A stretch of DNA of 64,000 nt from Clostridium grantii DSM 8605 (GTDB taxonomy: Bacteria; Bacillota; Clostridia; Clostridiales; Clostridiaceae), in the NCBI RefSeq assembly GCF_900129965.1, contig NZ_FQXM01000015.1:33376-97375 (forward strand), in the 5' to 3' direction. A model generated the notes under the pieces. It made no database searches. It was not told the DNA's origin and saw only the letters and a list, made by a program, of their open reading frames with translations. Position 1 is the stretch's first letter. Every line of letters starts with the position of its first letter. This document shows, piece after piece, positions 39,665 to 48,785 of the stretch. The position numbers and the translations under genes were made by a program.

Positions 39665-40690
39665 ATGGTGTCCTATACTGATAAAAGCATACTTATTATA
39701 GGAGGTACAGGGACTATTGGACAGAAAATCACAAAAGAAATTTTGAAAGAAAATCCAAAAGTTATTAGGATATTTAGTAGAGATGAATATAAACAATTTA
39801 TTATGGATAAAGAAATGCCTATAGAGCATAAAAATAAAATTAGATTTTTAATAGGGGATGTGCGAGATTATGATAGGGTTGAAAGAGCTATGGAGAATAT
39901 TGACATAGTTTTTAATCTTGCGGCTATGAAACACGTACCTTCTTGTGAGTATAATCCAGATGAAGCTGTTAAGACTAATATCATAGGTGTAGAAAATGTT
40001 ATAAAAGCGTCAATGAAAAAAAATGTTGAATGTATGGTTTTTACAAGTTCAGATAAAGCTATAAATCCTACTAATGCTTATGGTGCAACTAAGCTTTTAG
40101 GAGAAAAATTAGTTCAAGCAGCTCAGTTTAGTAAAGGAATATCCAAAACAAAGTTTGTAGCAGTTAGATTTGGAAATGTTATGGGGTCTAGGGGGTCTGT
40201 TATTCCCTTGTTTAAAAAACAAGTACTAGAAAATAAAAGGATAACTATTACTGATAAGGATATGAGTAGGTTTATGATGACTCAAACTCAAGCGGCTAGA
40301 TTGACAATGAAAGCTGTTTTTGATTCAAAAGGTGGTGAAACTTTTGTACTTAAAATGCCTGTAATCAATTTAGGTGATTTAGCTGAAGTAGTTATAGAGG
40401 AAACTTGTAGTAAATTCAAACAAAACTATGAAACAGTAGCTATTGATGAAATTGGAATCAGACCAGGAGAAAAGATGTATGAGGAATTAATGACAGAGGA
40501 AGAATCTAGATTTTGTTATGATTTAGGAGATATGTTTGCAGTGATTCCTACAACCTTTAATTTTGAAGATTATGAGGAATATTATAAAAAGCACTCAAAA
40601 GCTAAAGTAGGAATGTATAGTTCACATGATGAAACTATTTTAACAAAAGAAGAAGTTAAAGAATTATTAATAAGTGAAAATTTAATATAG
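39665..40690 (+). CDS. pseB: PseB-like UDP-GlcNAc 4,6-dehydratase
   Basis: This 341-residue extended SDR has the NAD(P) site IGGTGTIG, FNLAAMKHVPSCEYNPDEAVKTNIIG, SSDKAINPTNAYGATKLLGEK with the Tyr/Lys pair, and VRFGNVMGSRGSVIPLF. All of these follow PseB/CapD-type inverting 4,6-dehydratases. PseB makes the first intermediate of pseudaminic acid. The usual TSTDKA reads TSSDKA here. GTG, ATG and ATG occur in a row (39659, 39662, 39665); AGGAG at 39653-39657 best fits the ATG at 39665. It is the first gene of the Pse operon. Confidence 0.8.
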   Translation: MVSYTDKSILIIGGTGTIGQKITKEILKENPKVIRIFSRDEYKQFIMDKEMPIEHKNKIRFLIGDVRDYDRVERAMENIDIVFNLAAMKHVPSCEYNPDEAVKTNIIGVENVIKASMKKNVECMVFTSSDKAINPTNAYGATKLLGEKLVQAAQFSKGISKTKFVAVRFGNVMGSRGSVIPLFKKQVLENKRITITDKDMSRFMMTQTQAARLTMKAVFDSKGGETFVLKMPVINLGDLAEVVIEETCSKFKQNYETVAIDEIGIRPGEKMYEELMTEEESRFCYDLGDMFAVIPTTFNFEDYEEYYKKHSKAKVGMYSSHDETILTKEEVKELLISENLI

Positions 40691-40711
40691 AATATGTTAG
40701 GGGATATTGAG

Positions 40712-41719
40712 ATGAATATATTAGTAACTGGTGGCGCAGGATTTATTGGTAGATGGGTAGTAAAGAAATTGTTAGAGAATGGTCATAAAATCTTGGCACT
40801 AGATAACTTGTCTAATGGTAGAATAGAAAATATAGAAGAGTTTCAAGGAAATAATAATTTTAAATTTGTTAAGGGTGACATAAAAGATGAAGCTTTATTA
40901 AGTGGCATTTTTGAGAAAGAAAAATTTGATATTATTTATCATCTTGGAGCATCCATTAATGTTCAAGATAGTATAGATGATCCTAAAACAACATTCTACA
41001 ATGATACAGTAGGGACTTTTAATATTTTAGAAAAAGCTAAAATTCAAATGTTTGGGAATAACGCAAAAATGAGCGCCGATGAATGGGTTTTAGACAGCCA
41101 TGAAGAAATACATCCATGTAAAGTAGTTTTTATGAGTACTTGCATGGTATATGATAAGGCTGATGATAATAGAATTAATGAAAAACATCCAACAAAACCA
41201 ATTTCTCCGTATGGAGCGTCAAAGATTGCAGCAGAAAATATGGTGCTATCATATTATCACTCATATAAATTACCAGCTGTAGTTATTAGGCCCTTTAATA
41301 CATATGGACCTTTCCAAAAGACTGGTGGAGAAGGTGGAGTTATAGCAATCTTTATAAAAAAAGCTCTAGAAAAACAAGAATTAAATATTTACGGAACAGG
41401 AGAGCAAACTAGAGATTTGTTATACGTAAAAGATTGTGCTGATTTTGTAGTTGATGCTGGGTATTGTAAAGAAATTGATGGTGAAATAGTTAATGCTGGA
41501 ACAGGACGAGATGTTACAGTTAATGAACTTGCTAGAATAATCGCTAAAAATAGAGCGGATATTAAGCATGTAAAACATATACATCCTCAAAGTGAAATTA
41601 TGAAGTTGTTATGTGATTATTCAAAAGCTAAAGAAATAATGGGGTGGGAGCCTAAATTTACGTTGGAGCAAGGTATAGAAGAGACTGAAGAGTGGATAAA
41701 ATCAACTAATTTGATCTAG
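40712..41719 (+). CDS. Additional SDR: NAD-dependent epimerase/dehydratase
   Basis: This 335-residue extended SDR has VTGGAGFIGRWVVKKLL, IYHLGASINVQDSIDDP, STCMVYDKAD, SPYGASKIAAENM with Tyr/Lys, and RPFNTYGPFQ. It resembles nucleotide-sugar 4-epimerases or dehydratases. The standard pseudaminic pathway needs only one SDR (PseB), so this enzyme is extra. It may make a second sugar, or reshape the PseB product. AGGGGATATTGAG precedes the ATG at 40712; a longer frame from 40694 is unlikely. It lies between pseB and pseC in the same operon. Confidence 0.85.
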   Translation: MNILVTGGAGFIGRWVVKKLLENGHKILALDNLSNGRIENIEEFQGNNNFKFVKGDIKDEALLSGIFEKEKFDIIYHLGASINVQDSIDDPKTTFYNDTVGTFNILEKAKIQMFGNNAKMSADEWVLDSHEEIHPCKVVFMSTCMVYDKADDNRINEKHPTKPISPYGASKIAAENMVLSYYHSYKLPAVVIRPFNTYGPFQKTGGEGGVIAIFIKKALEKQELNIYGTGEQTRDLLYVKDCADFVVDAGYCKEIDGEIVNAGTGRDVTVNELARIIAKNRADIKHVKHIHPQSEIMKLLCDYSKAKEIMGWEPKFTLEQGIEETEEWIKSTNLI

Positions 41720-41729
41720 AGGTGTGAAT

Positions 41730-42923
41730 ATGGAAGAGATATTGGCAATTAACGGGGGTAAACCTATAAGAGAAACTTTTTTATCTTATGGTAGACAATG
41801 GATAGATGAAGAAGATATAAATTCAGTTGTGGAAGTTTTAAAAGGAGATTATCTTACAACAGGTCCTTATGTAAAAGCATTTGAAGAAGCAGTAGCCAAC
41901 TATGTAGGAGCAAAGTATGCTGTAGCAGTATCAAATGGAACAGCTGCACTTCACATGGCTTGTTATGCAGCAGGCATAAGTGAAGGCGACGAGGTATTAG
42001 TAACGGCAATGACTTTTGTTGCTTCAGCAAATTGTATATTATACTGTGGAGGAAAGCCTGTTTTTGTTGATATAGATCCAAAAACGTATAATATAGATAT
42101 TAATAAAATCGAAGAAAAAATAACAAGTAAAACTAAAGCAATTATTCCAGTTGATTTTACAGGTCAATCAGTGGATATGGATAGAATAAGAAAAATATCA
42201 GATAAACATAATCTTATTATCATTGAAGATGCAGCACATGCTTTTGGTAGTGAATATAAAGGGAAAAAAGTTGGAACTATTGCTGATATGACAGAATTTA
42301 GTTTTCATCCTGTAAAACCTATAACCACAGGTGAAGGTGGCGTTGTGGTTACTAATGATGAAGAACTATATAATAAGATGATGTTATTTAGAACTCATGG
42401 AATAACAAGAGATAGCGAACTTTTAAGTGAAAATCATGGACCTTGGTATTATGAACAATTAGAATTAGGTTATAACTATAGAATTACTGATATTCAGTGT
42501 GCTTTAGGTTTAAATCAGATGAAAAAAATAGATATGTTTGTTGAAAAAAGAAGAGAAATCGTAAAAAAATATAATGAAGCTTTTAATGAAATAGATGAAA
42601 TAGTTACACCTTTTGAAGAGGAGTTTTCAAATTCAGGATGGCATATATACGTTATCAAATTGAATTTAGATAAATTGAAGTGTTCTAGAAAAGAGATATT
42701 TGAAGTATTGATAGCGGAGAATATTGGTGTGAATTTACATTACTTACCTGTATATCTTCATCCTTATTACAAAAAATTGGGATACGAGAAAGGTCTATGT
42801 CCAGAGGCTGAGAGACTTTATGAGGAAATGATTACGTTGCCGTTGTTTCCTAAAATGACAAATGAAGATGTAAAAAATGTTATTGAAGCTGTTAAGAAAG
42901 TTATTAATTATTATAGAAAGTAG
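41730..42923 (+). CDS. pseC: PseC-like DegT/DnrJ aminotransferase
   Basis: This 397-residue PLP enzyme of the DegT family has VAVSNGTAALHMACYAAGI, DFTGQSVDMD, IIEDAAHAFGSEYKGKKVG and the Schiff-base lysine in FSFHPVKPITTGEGGVVVT. It should add the 4-amino group to the keto sugar made by PseB. AGAGGTG before the ATG at 41730 sets the start (a GTG six bases earlier lies in the ribosome binding site). It lies between the SDR genes and the cytidylyltransferase, as in Pse clusters. Confidence 0.9.
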   Translation: MEEILAINGGKPIRETFLSYGRQWIDEEDINSVVEVLKGDYLTTGPYVKAFEEAVANYVGAKYAVAVSNGTAALHMACYAAGISEGDEVLVTAMTFVASANCILYCGGKPVFVDIDPKTYNIDINKIEEKITSKTKAIIPVDFTGQSVDMDRIRKISDKHNLIIIEDAAHAFGSEYKGKKVGTIADMTEFSFHPVKPITTGEGGVVVTNDEELYNKMMLFRTHGITRDSELLSENHGPWYYEQLELGYNYRITDIQCALGLNQMKKIDMFVEKRREIVKKYNEAFNEIDEIVTPFEEEFSNSGWHIYVIKLNLDKLKCSRKEIFEVLIAENIGVNLHYLPVYLHPYYKKLGYEKGLCPEAERLYEEMITLPLFPKMTNEDVKNVIEAVKKVINYYRK

Positions 42924-42930
42924 GGATAAT

Positions 42931-43665
42931 ATGAAAGTAACTGCAATTATACAAGCAAGGATGGGATCCACAAGACTATCAGGAAAAGTAATGAAAAAAT
43001 TGTTTGGAAAAACTATATTGCAACATGTTATTGAAAGAGTGAGCCAATCTGAATTAATTGATAATATTGTTATTGCAACTACTAACTTAGAGAAAGACGA
43101 TAAAATTGTAGAAGAAGCTAAAAAATGTGATGTTCAATATTTTAGAGGTAGTGAAGATGATGTACTAAGTCGTTACTATTATGCAGCTAAAGAAAATAAC
43201 TCGGATATCATTGTTAGGATAACATCCGACTGCCCGTTAATTGACCCTAATATAATAGATGAAATAATAGAATTTTATAAAACACAAAACTATGATATTG
43301 TTACTAATGCAGGGGCTGATTTATTACAAAGAACTTATCCTAGGGGACTTGATACAGAGGTTTTTTCTTTTAAAATGTTAGAAGAAGCCTTTAATTGTGC
43401 TAATGAAAAATATCAAAGAGAACATGTGACACCATATATTTATGAAAACAGGAATGAAATTTATTATTATAAGAATAAAGATAATTTTTCAAATTATAGA
43501 TTGACATTAGATACTAAGGAAGATTTTGAATTAATAACTAATATATATGAAAATTTATATAAAGGAGAACATGATTTTTATTTAGATGAGATAGTGCAGT
43601 TGTTTAATGAAAAACCAGAATTGACTAAAATAAATGAACATGTGGAACAGAAGAAGATTAAATAG
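42931..43665 (+). CDS. pseF: PseF/SpsF-like cytidylyltransferase
   Basis: This 244-residue nucleotidyltransferase starts TAIIQARMGSTRLSGKVMKKL, the signature of the CMP-sugar / SpsF group. It continues with VIATTNLEKDDKI, RGSEDDVLSRYYYAAKE and VRITSDCPLIDP. It should activate pseudaminic acid as CMP-Pse. SpsF proteins have poorly defined substrates, and the Pse context supports PseF. The ATG at 42931 follows TAGGGATAAT and begins seven bases after pseC. Confidence 0.85.
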   Translation: MKVTAIIQARMGSTRLSGKVMKKLFGKTILQHVIERVSQSELIDNIVIATTNLEKDDKIVEEAKKCDVQYFRGSEDDVLSRYYYAAKENNSDIIVRITSDCPLIDPNIIDEIIEFYKTQNYDIVTNAGADLLQRTYPRGLDTEVFSFKMLEEAFNCANEKYQREHVTPYIYENRNEIYYYKNKDNFSNYRLTLDTKEDFELITNIYENLYKGEHDFYLDEIVQLFNEKPELTKINEHVEQKKIK

Positions 43666-43688
43666 AGTACAAATAGGGGTAAGTAGAT

Positions 43689-44687
43689 ATGAAGGTTTAT
43701 ATTTTTACTGAAGGTAGTTCAAAAATTGGATATGGGCATATAGTTAGATGTAGCGCTTTATATCAAGAATTAGAAAAAAGAAACATAGATGTTGAGTTTG
43801 TAATAAATGGAGGCAAAGAGATTGCTGAAGTAGAGGTATTAGAGGGTAAAAAAAAATTGATAAAAAATTGGTTATCAAAAGATTTTCTAATAAATCTTTT
43901 GAAAGAGGATTCATACAGTATTGTTGATTCCTATTTAGCAGAACAATATATTTATGAAATAATTTCTAGCAACTCAACAAAAGCTTTATTTATAGATGAT
44001 AATGCTAGAATTAATTATCCAGATGGAATAGTAGTAAATCCTTCGATATATACTGATGAATTAGATTATTCTAATAGTGGCAACATTGACTACCTATTAG
44101 GAAGTAAATACGTAATTTTAAGAGATTCTTTTAAGAGTGGTAGAAGAAAATGTATAAAAAAAGATATAGAAGAAATTCTTATAGTTTTAGGAGGGTCAGA
44201 TATAAGAAATTTGACACCTAAAATATTGAGTTCATTAAAAGTTGAATATCCCAATATAACAAAGAATGTAATAATAGGAAAAGGATTTTGTAATATTGAA
44301 CAAATAAAAAGTGTAAAAGATAAAAATATCAATTACTATTACAATATAGATGGAAACCAAATGAAGGAATTAATGCTAAAATCTGATTTGGCAATTTCAG
44401 CCGCAGGCCAGACAATATATGAATTAATAAAAACAGAAACTCCATTTATACCTATACAGGTAATTGAAAATCAAAATAATAATATTAAGGGTTTACTGAA
44501 ATATAATATTGCACATAAAGTTCTAAAATCACAAAGTGATAATATAATTGATGAGTTATTAAAAGAAGTAAAATATCTTATTAATTATCAAACTAGACTT
44601 ACTTTAAATATAAAGCTTACTGGTTTTATAGATGGATTAGGTAGTGCAAGAATAATTAATAAACTATTGGGAATTGATGAATTATGA
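43689..44687 (+). CDS. pseG: PseG: UDP-2,4-diacetamido-2,4,6-trideoxy-L-altropyranose hydrolase
   Basis: This 332-residue GT-B-like hydrolase starts IFTEGSSKIGYGHIVRCSALYQEL, where GYGHIVRC carries the catalytic His. It later has ILIVLGGSDIRNLTP and SAAGQTIYELIKTETPFIPIQ. PseG removes UDP from the diacetamido sugar before condensation with PEP. The stop overlaps the start of the next gene (ATGA). Confidence 0.93.
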   Translation: MKVYIFTEGSSKIGYGHIVRCSALYQELEKRNIDVEFVINGGKEIAEVEVLEGKKKLIKNWLSKDFLINLLKEDSYSIVDSYLAEQYIYEIISSNSTKALFIDDNARINYPDGIVVNPSIYTDELDYSNSGNIDYLLGSKYVILRDSFKSGRRKCIKKDIEEILIVLGGSDIRNLTPKILSSLKVEYPNITKNVIIGKGFCNIEQIKSVKDKNINYYYNIDGNQMKELMLKSDLAISAAGQTIYELIKTETPFIPIQVIENQNNNIKGLLKYNIAHKVLKSQSDNIIDELLKEVKYLINYQTRLTLNIKLTGFIDGLGSARIINKLLGIDEL

Positions 44688-45148
44688 TATATGAAGTTTT
44701 TTTGAGAAAAGTAAAAGAAGAGGACATGGATGAAGTTTTTAAGCTTTCTAATGAAGATTATGTGAGGCAATACTCACTAAATAAAGAAAAAATTAGATGG
44801 GAACATCATGTAACTTGGTTTTCAAAAGTGATGCAATCCCCAAATAATGTTTTTTTTGTTGTCACAAATAAAGATAATGAGTTCTTTGGACAAATAAGAT
44901 ACAAAATTGAATATAGTACTGCTACAGTTAGTATTAGTTTATGTGAAAAAATAATTGGTAGAGGATTAAGCTATAATATTTTGATTAAAAGTATGGAAAA
45001 TTTAAAAAAAGAGTACAGAGATATAAAAAGAATTTATGCAGTTATAGCTATTGAAAATATTCCATCAAAAAAATTGTTTGAAAAGGCAGGGTTTAAGTAT
45101 TTAGAAGTTAATAATGAAATAATGAAATATACTTTTAGTTATGAATAG
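44684..45148 (+). CDS. pseH: GNAT N-acetyltransferase (PseH-like)
   Basis: This 154-residue GNAT fold protein starts VFLRKVKEEDMDEVFKLSNEDYVRQYSLN, a pattern shared with PseH-type acetyltransferases (WEHHVTWFSKV). The acetyl-CoA loop is diverged (EKIIGRGLSYNILIKSM). The end, IENIPSKKLFEKAGFKYLE, is standard for GNAT. It should acetylate the 4-amino group of the PseC product. It overlaps pseG by four bases. The exact acceptor is inferred from the operon. Confidence 0.8.
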   Translation: MIYEVFLRKVKEEDMDEVFKLSNEDYVRQYSLNKEKIRWEHHVTWFSKVMQSPNNVFFVVTNKDNEFFGQIRYKIEYSTATVSISLCEKIIGRGLSYNILIKSMENLKKEYRDIKRIYAVIAIENIPSKKLFEKAGFKYLEVNNEIMKYTFSYE

Positions 45149-45162
45149 AGGAGAATCCAATT

Positions 45163-46200
45163 ATGAATGTAGTTAGTTTTAATACACTTAACAAGGTTTT
45201 TATTATTGCGGAATTATCAGCAAATCATGGACATGATATTAACATAGCAAAAGAGACTATAAAAGCGGCAAAAGAAGTAGGGGCAGATGCAATTAAACTG
45301 CAAACTTATACTGCTGACACAATAACAATAAATTGTGACAACGAATACTTCAAAATAAAGAGTGGCACAATTTGGGATGGAAGAACACTTTATGATTTAT
45401 ATAAAGAAGCATATACACCTTGGGAATGGCAAGAAGAACTGATAAAATATGCAGAAAGTATAGGATTAATATGTTTTTCAAGTCCTTTTGATAAAACAGC
45501 TGTGGATTTTTTAGAAGAACTTAATGTACCAGCTTATAAAGTTGCCTCCTTTGAAATAACAGATATCCCCTTAATCGAGTATATAGCATCAAAAGGCAAA
45601 CCAGTAATTATTTCAACTGGAATAGCTACACTAAGCGAGATTGAAGAAGCTGTTAATGCTTGTAGAAAAATGGGCAATAACCAAATTGTATTGTTAAAAT
45701 GTACCTCTGCATACCCAGCAAAAATTGAAGATGCAAATCTAAGAACAATACAAAATTTAAAAGATACATTCAATGTTGAAGTGGGATTATCGGATCATAC
45801 ATTAGGAAGTACTGCATCTATTGTAGCAGTTGCATTAGGTGCAAAAATAATAGAAAAGCATTTTATTTTGGATAAAAATATAGGTGGCCCTGACGCTTCG
45901 TTTTCTTTAGATAAAAAAGAATTTAAACAATTAGTTGAATCCGTTAGAGATGCAGAAAAATCTATGGGAAAAGTAAGCTATGATTTAACAGAGAAAGTTA
46001 TAAAAAGTAGAGAATTTTCAAGGTCTTTATTTGTAATTAAAGATACTAAAGCAGGAGAACTTTTAACAGAGCAGAATATAAGGTCCATAAGGCCGGGATA
46101 TGGATTAAAACCAAAACATTTAAAATCAATTATAGGCAAAAGAACAAAAAAAGATGTTTTAAGAGGAACTCCGCTTTGTTGGGATATCATTGAAGAGTAA
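45163..46200 (+). CDS. pseI: PseI: pseudaminic acid synthase
   Basis: This 345-residue protein has the NeuB-type TIM barrel and a C-terminal SAF (antifreeze-like) domain (about residues 285-345). AELSANHGHDINIAKETI and LYDLYKEAYTPWEWQ are typical of PseI and differ from the AEAGVNHNG of sialic or legionaminic synthases. ISTGIATLSEIEEAV and SDHTLGSTASIVAVALGA are also present. It condenses the hexose with PEP to pseudaminic acid. The ATG follows GAGGAGAATCCAATT. Confidence 0.95.
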   Translation: MNVVSFNTLNKVFIIAELSANHGHDINIAKETIKAAKEVGADAIKLQTYTADTITINCDNEYFKIKSGTIWDGRTLYDLYKEAYTPWEWQEELIKYAESIGLICFSSPFDKTAVDFLEELNVPAYKVASFEITDIPLIEYIASKGKPVIISTGIATLSEIEEAVNACRKMGNNQIVLLKCTSAYPAKIEDANLRTIQNLKDTFNVEVGLSDHTLGSTASIVAVALGAKIIEKHFILDKNIGGPDASFSLDKKEFKQLVESVRDAEKSMGKVSYDLTEKVIKSREFSRSLFVIKDTKAGELLTEQNIRSIRPGYGLKPKHLKSIIGKRTKKDVLRGTPLCWDIIEE

Positions 46201-46264
46201 TAGATAAAAATAAAATGATAGAAGCTTTATTTGGATATAAAAAAGCGCGAAAGGATAGGATCTA

Positions 46265-46522
46265 ATGAATAAAGTTATTGAATATATTGAAGATGCACAA
46301 CAAAGCATATTTAAATATAATATTAGCGAAATTACAGAAAACATAGGAAACATATGCAATGAACTAGAGGATTTAATTAAAGAGTTTGAAGATAAAGATA
46401 GAGAACAACTTAATGAAATACTATACTATATAAATATGTCCTTAACAAATAAGGATTATTTATTATGTGCAGATGTTCTAGAATATGAATTGAAATATTT
46501 TCTAGAAAATAGAGTGTCTTAG
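46265..46522 (+). CDS. Small helical protein between pseI and maf
   Basis: I do not recognise this 85-residue acidic protein. It is predicted all-helical: VIEYIEDAQQSIFKYNISEITENIG, LEDLIKEFEDKDREQLNEIL and LCADVLEYELKYFLENR. It has no membrane segment. It lies 14 bases before the Maf glycosyltransferase gene, and small helical ORFs are often seen at this place. It may assist the transferase or flagellin. The ATG follows AAAGGATAGGATCTA. Confidence 0.75.
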   Translation: MNKVIEYIEDAQQSIFKYNISEITENIGNICNELEDLIKEFEDKDREQLNEILYYINMSLTNKDYLLCADVLEYELKYFLENRVS

Positions 46523-46536
46523 GAGGAAAATAAGGT

Positions 46537-48366
46537 ATGACTATATACGAAAAAAACTTAGAGTTTTTTAAAAACTATCTTGATGTTGTATATAAGACAA
46601 TAACTGAAGAAAAAAATAATTATGATACGATAATAGAAGACATAGAAGATAACATGAATTGTATTGTTCAAAATCAAGATACTAGATGTTTTATACATAG
46701 TATTTATTCTAAAGATAGAGAGATTAAAGAAGCTTTTGAAAATGCTGATTTTGAAGGAAGCATCTTAGTTATCTTTGGATTAGGTTTTGGAAATTCTATG
46801 AAGTATATATCAGAAAATTTTAAAGAATTAAAAGAGTTAATAATAATAGAACCGGATTTGAATCTTTTTAGAAGAATATTAAAAAGCATAGATATTAGTG
46901 ATATACAAAAGTTTTTTCTGGGTAAAAATGTAACGTTTATAATTAATAAAACTGAAGAACTTACATCAGAAGCGTTAACAAATAAGTTAAATAAATCAGC
47001 TAATTTAAAGTTAGAATTTATAGAAAATATAGCATATAAATCTTTATATAATGGATATATTGGAAATGTTAAAGAAGGGTTTATTAAGAGCATAAGGCAG
47101 ATAAAAACCAATGTAGCTACAAATGATTCAAGCAAAGAAATGTGGGCTTCAAATATTATCAAAAATATAATGATAAAACCAGATTCAAACCTAGAATCAT
47201 TTATTGATAAATTTGAGAATAAAACGGCAATTATAGTTTCAGCAGGACCTTCATTGAATAAAAATATTCATTTGCTAAAGAAAGTTAAAGATAAGGCAAT
47301 TATATTTGCCCCAGGAAGTGCAATAAAGATTCTAGATAGTTATGGGATAGTACCTGATTTTAGATTTGCAATGGATGCATGGGAGTCTGAAAATAGAGTT
47401 TTTACAGATATTAACACTAGCTCTACTGCATTGGTTTATAGCAATAGTATTTATGACGAGATCTTGCCTAGTTATAAAGGTAAAAAGATTAATATGGTAT
47501 TAAATACAGATTTTTTATCTAAATACATTTATAATAAACTAAAAATTAGTGTTGTTGAAATAAACTCAGGTTATTCTATAGCTAATGTGGTCTTATCTGT
47601 TGTAGCTAAAATGAGGTTTAAAAAAGTAATTTTTATGGGGCAAGATTTATGTTACACTAATGGAGAATTGTATGCTAAAGGGTCATGGACAAAAGAAAAG
47701 ATGGAAGGTAGAGAAGGTCTTATAAAAACAAAGGATATATATGGTGAAGATGTATATACTATTAGTCCATTTTTAAGTATGAAATATTTATTTGAAAATA
47801 TTATAGCTAGTAATTTTAATATTGAATACATTAATGCTACTGAAGGTGGACTTCGACTAGAAGGGGCTACAAATAAAAAATTTGAAGAGTGCCTTATAGA
47901 TTTAAATAAAAGTGAAAACATTGAAGATATAAAAAAATCAGTTTTTATGGGAAATAAAAATGAAGACTATGAAAATAGAACTTTTCATATTTTATTGGAT
48001 ATACAAAAGGAATGTGAACAAATATTACAAATTAATAATGAAAGATTAAAAAAGATAAAAAGATTAAGTAGGTATATAGAAAAAGGTATGGGAATAAATA
48101 AATTATATATGGAATTAGAGAATATAGACAAATATAATGAAAAACTAAATGAGGGTGAGTTTTATAAAGAAGTAATAATACCTGTGTTAAGGGATACGTT
48201 TTACGCAATAGAATCAAATTATGGTTACAATGGGGAAGATAAGCAAAAGATAGTTATATCAAAAGAAACTATATGGGAAGGATATAGCAGTCAAGTAGAT
48301 AAATATTTAAGATTATTAATGTCATTAATAGATGAAGTCAAAAACAAGTTTATTAAATTTGAATAA
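46537..48366 (+). CDS. maf: Maf-type motility accessory glycosyltransferase (6-HMPK/MptE-like, DUF115)
   Basis: This 609-residue protein has an N-terminal helical region (1-70), a Rossmann-like part (ILVIFGLGFGNSMKYI, IIIEPDLNLFRRIL) and the DUF115 core (about 225-450): AIIVSAGPSLNKNIHLL, FAMDAW, VIFMGQDLCYTNGELYAKG and INATEGGLRLEG. A helical C-terminus follows. Maf proteins transfer pseudaminic or legionaminic acid to Ser/Thr of flagellin in the cytoplasm. It is the last gene of the Pse operon, and its stop codon lies inside a 22-pair terminator. Confidence 0.92.
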   Translation: MTIYEKNLEFFKNYLDVVYKTITEEKNNYDTIIEDIEDNMNCIVQNQDTRCFIHSIYSKDREIKEAFENADFEGSILVIFGLGFGNSMKYISENFKELKELIIIEPDLNLFRRILKSIDISDIQKFFLGKNVTFIINKTEELTSEALTNKLNKSANLKLEFIENIAYKSLYNGYIGNVKEGFIKSIRQIKTNVATNDSSKEMWASNIIKNIMIKPDSNLESFIDKFENKTAIIVSAGPSLNKNIHLLKKVKDKAIIFAPGSAIKILDSYGIVPDFRFAMDAWESENRVFTDINTSSTALVYSNSIYDEILPSYKGKKINMVLNTDFLSKYIYNKLKISVVEINSGYSIANVVLSVVAKMRFKKVIFMGQDLCYTNGELYAKGSWTKEKMEGREGLIKTKDIYGEDVYTISPFLSMKYLFENIIASNFNIEYINATEGGLRLEGATNKKFEECLIDLNKSENIEDIKKSVFMGNKNEDYENRTFHILLDIQKECEQILQINNERLKKIKRLSRYIEKGMGINKLYMELENIDKYNEKLNEGEFYKEVIIPVLRDTFYAIESNYGYNGEDKQKIVISKETIWEGYSSQVDKYLRLLMSLIDEVKNKFIKFE

Positions 48367-48416
48367 TTAAGAAAAACTAAACTTTTATAAAGGGAAAGTT
48401 TAGTTTTTCTTAATTA
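48364..48416 (+). terminator. Strong terminator closing the Pse-maf operon
   Basis: A 22-pair perfect stem (48364-48385 with 48395-48416), core AAAAACTAAACTTT / AAAGTTTAGTTTTT, includes the maf stop codon. The loop is 9 bases. Confidence 0.8.
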
Positions 48417-48421
48417 CCCTA

Positions 48422-48448
48422 TAAAAATTTGTAATAAATGTACGATAA
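48422..48448 (+). promoter_or_regulatory. Sigma-D (SigD/FliA) promoter for flgM
   Basis: TAAA (48422-48425), exactly 15 bases, then TACGATAA (48441-48448) resembles the motility sigma consensus TAAA-N15-GCCGATAT. The start of flgM is 32 bases downstream. Confidence 0.6.
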
Positions 48449-48479
48449 TAATAATGTATATAAAATTAGGGGTGATATT

Positions 48480-48785
48480 ATGAAAATATATAACAATAAT
48501 TATTTTGATAAGAATATATATAAAAACAACTTACCAGACAAAATGGGCAAAAAAGTTAATAGTGAATCAAAAATTTCTGGTGGAAATAATGGAGATAGAG
48601 TTGAGATTTCCGAAGAAGGCATAAAATTTAAGGAATATGTAGATAGAGTAGAGCAGATAGATAAAGCTAATCTATCTAAAATTGAGGATATAAAAAGTAA
48701 GATTCAAGAAGGAAAGTATGAAGTTTCTTCAGAAAAATTAGCAGAAAAAATTATGGAGAGATTTTCAATGATGGAGGGTGAATAA
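48480..48785 (+). CDS. flgM: FlgM: anti-sigma-D factor
   Basis: This 101-residue protein has the FlgM C-terminal pattern: DRVEISEEGIKFKEYVDRVEQID, then IKSKIQEGKYEVSSEKLAEKIMERF. It binds and inhibits the motility sigma factor until hook completion. A longer frame from 48438 lacks a ribosome binding site; AGGGGTGATATT fits the ATG at 48480. A sigma-D-like promoter stands directly upstream, giving negative feedback. flgN overlaps the stop codon (TAATG). Confidence 0.9.
   Translation: MKIYNNNYFDKNIYKNNLPDKMGKKVNSESKISGGNNGDRVEISEEGIKFKEYVDRVEQIDKANLSKIEDIKSKIQEGKYEVSSEKLAEKIMERFSMMEGE

Noticed and set aside
39665..46200. Legionaminic rather than pseudaminic acid pathway
   Set aside because: The synthase has AELSANHG and TPWEWQ, typical of PseI, and a PseG-type hydrolase is present; no LegG-like epimerase was recognised.
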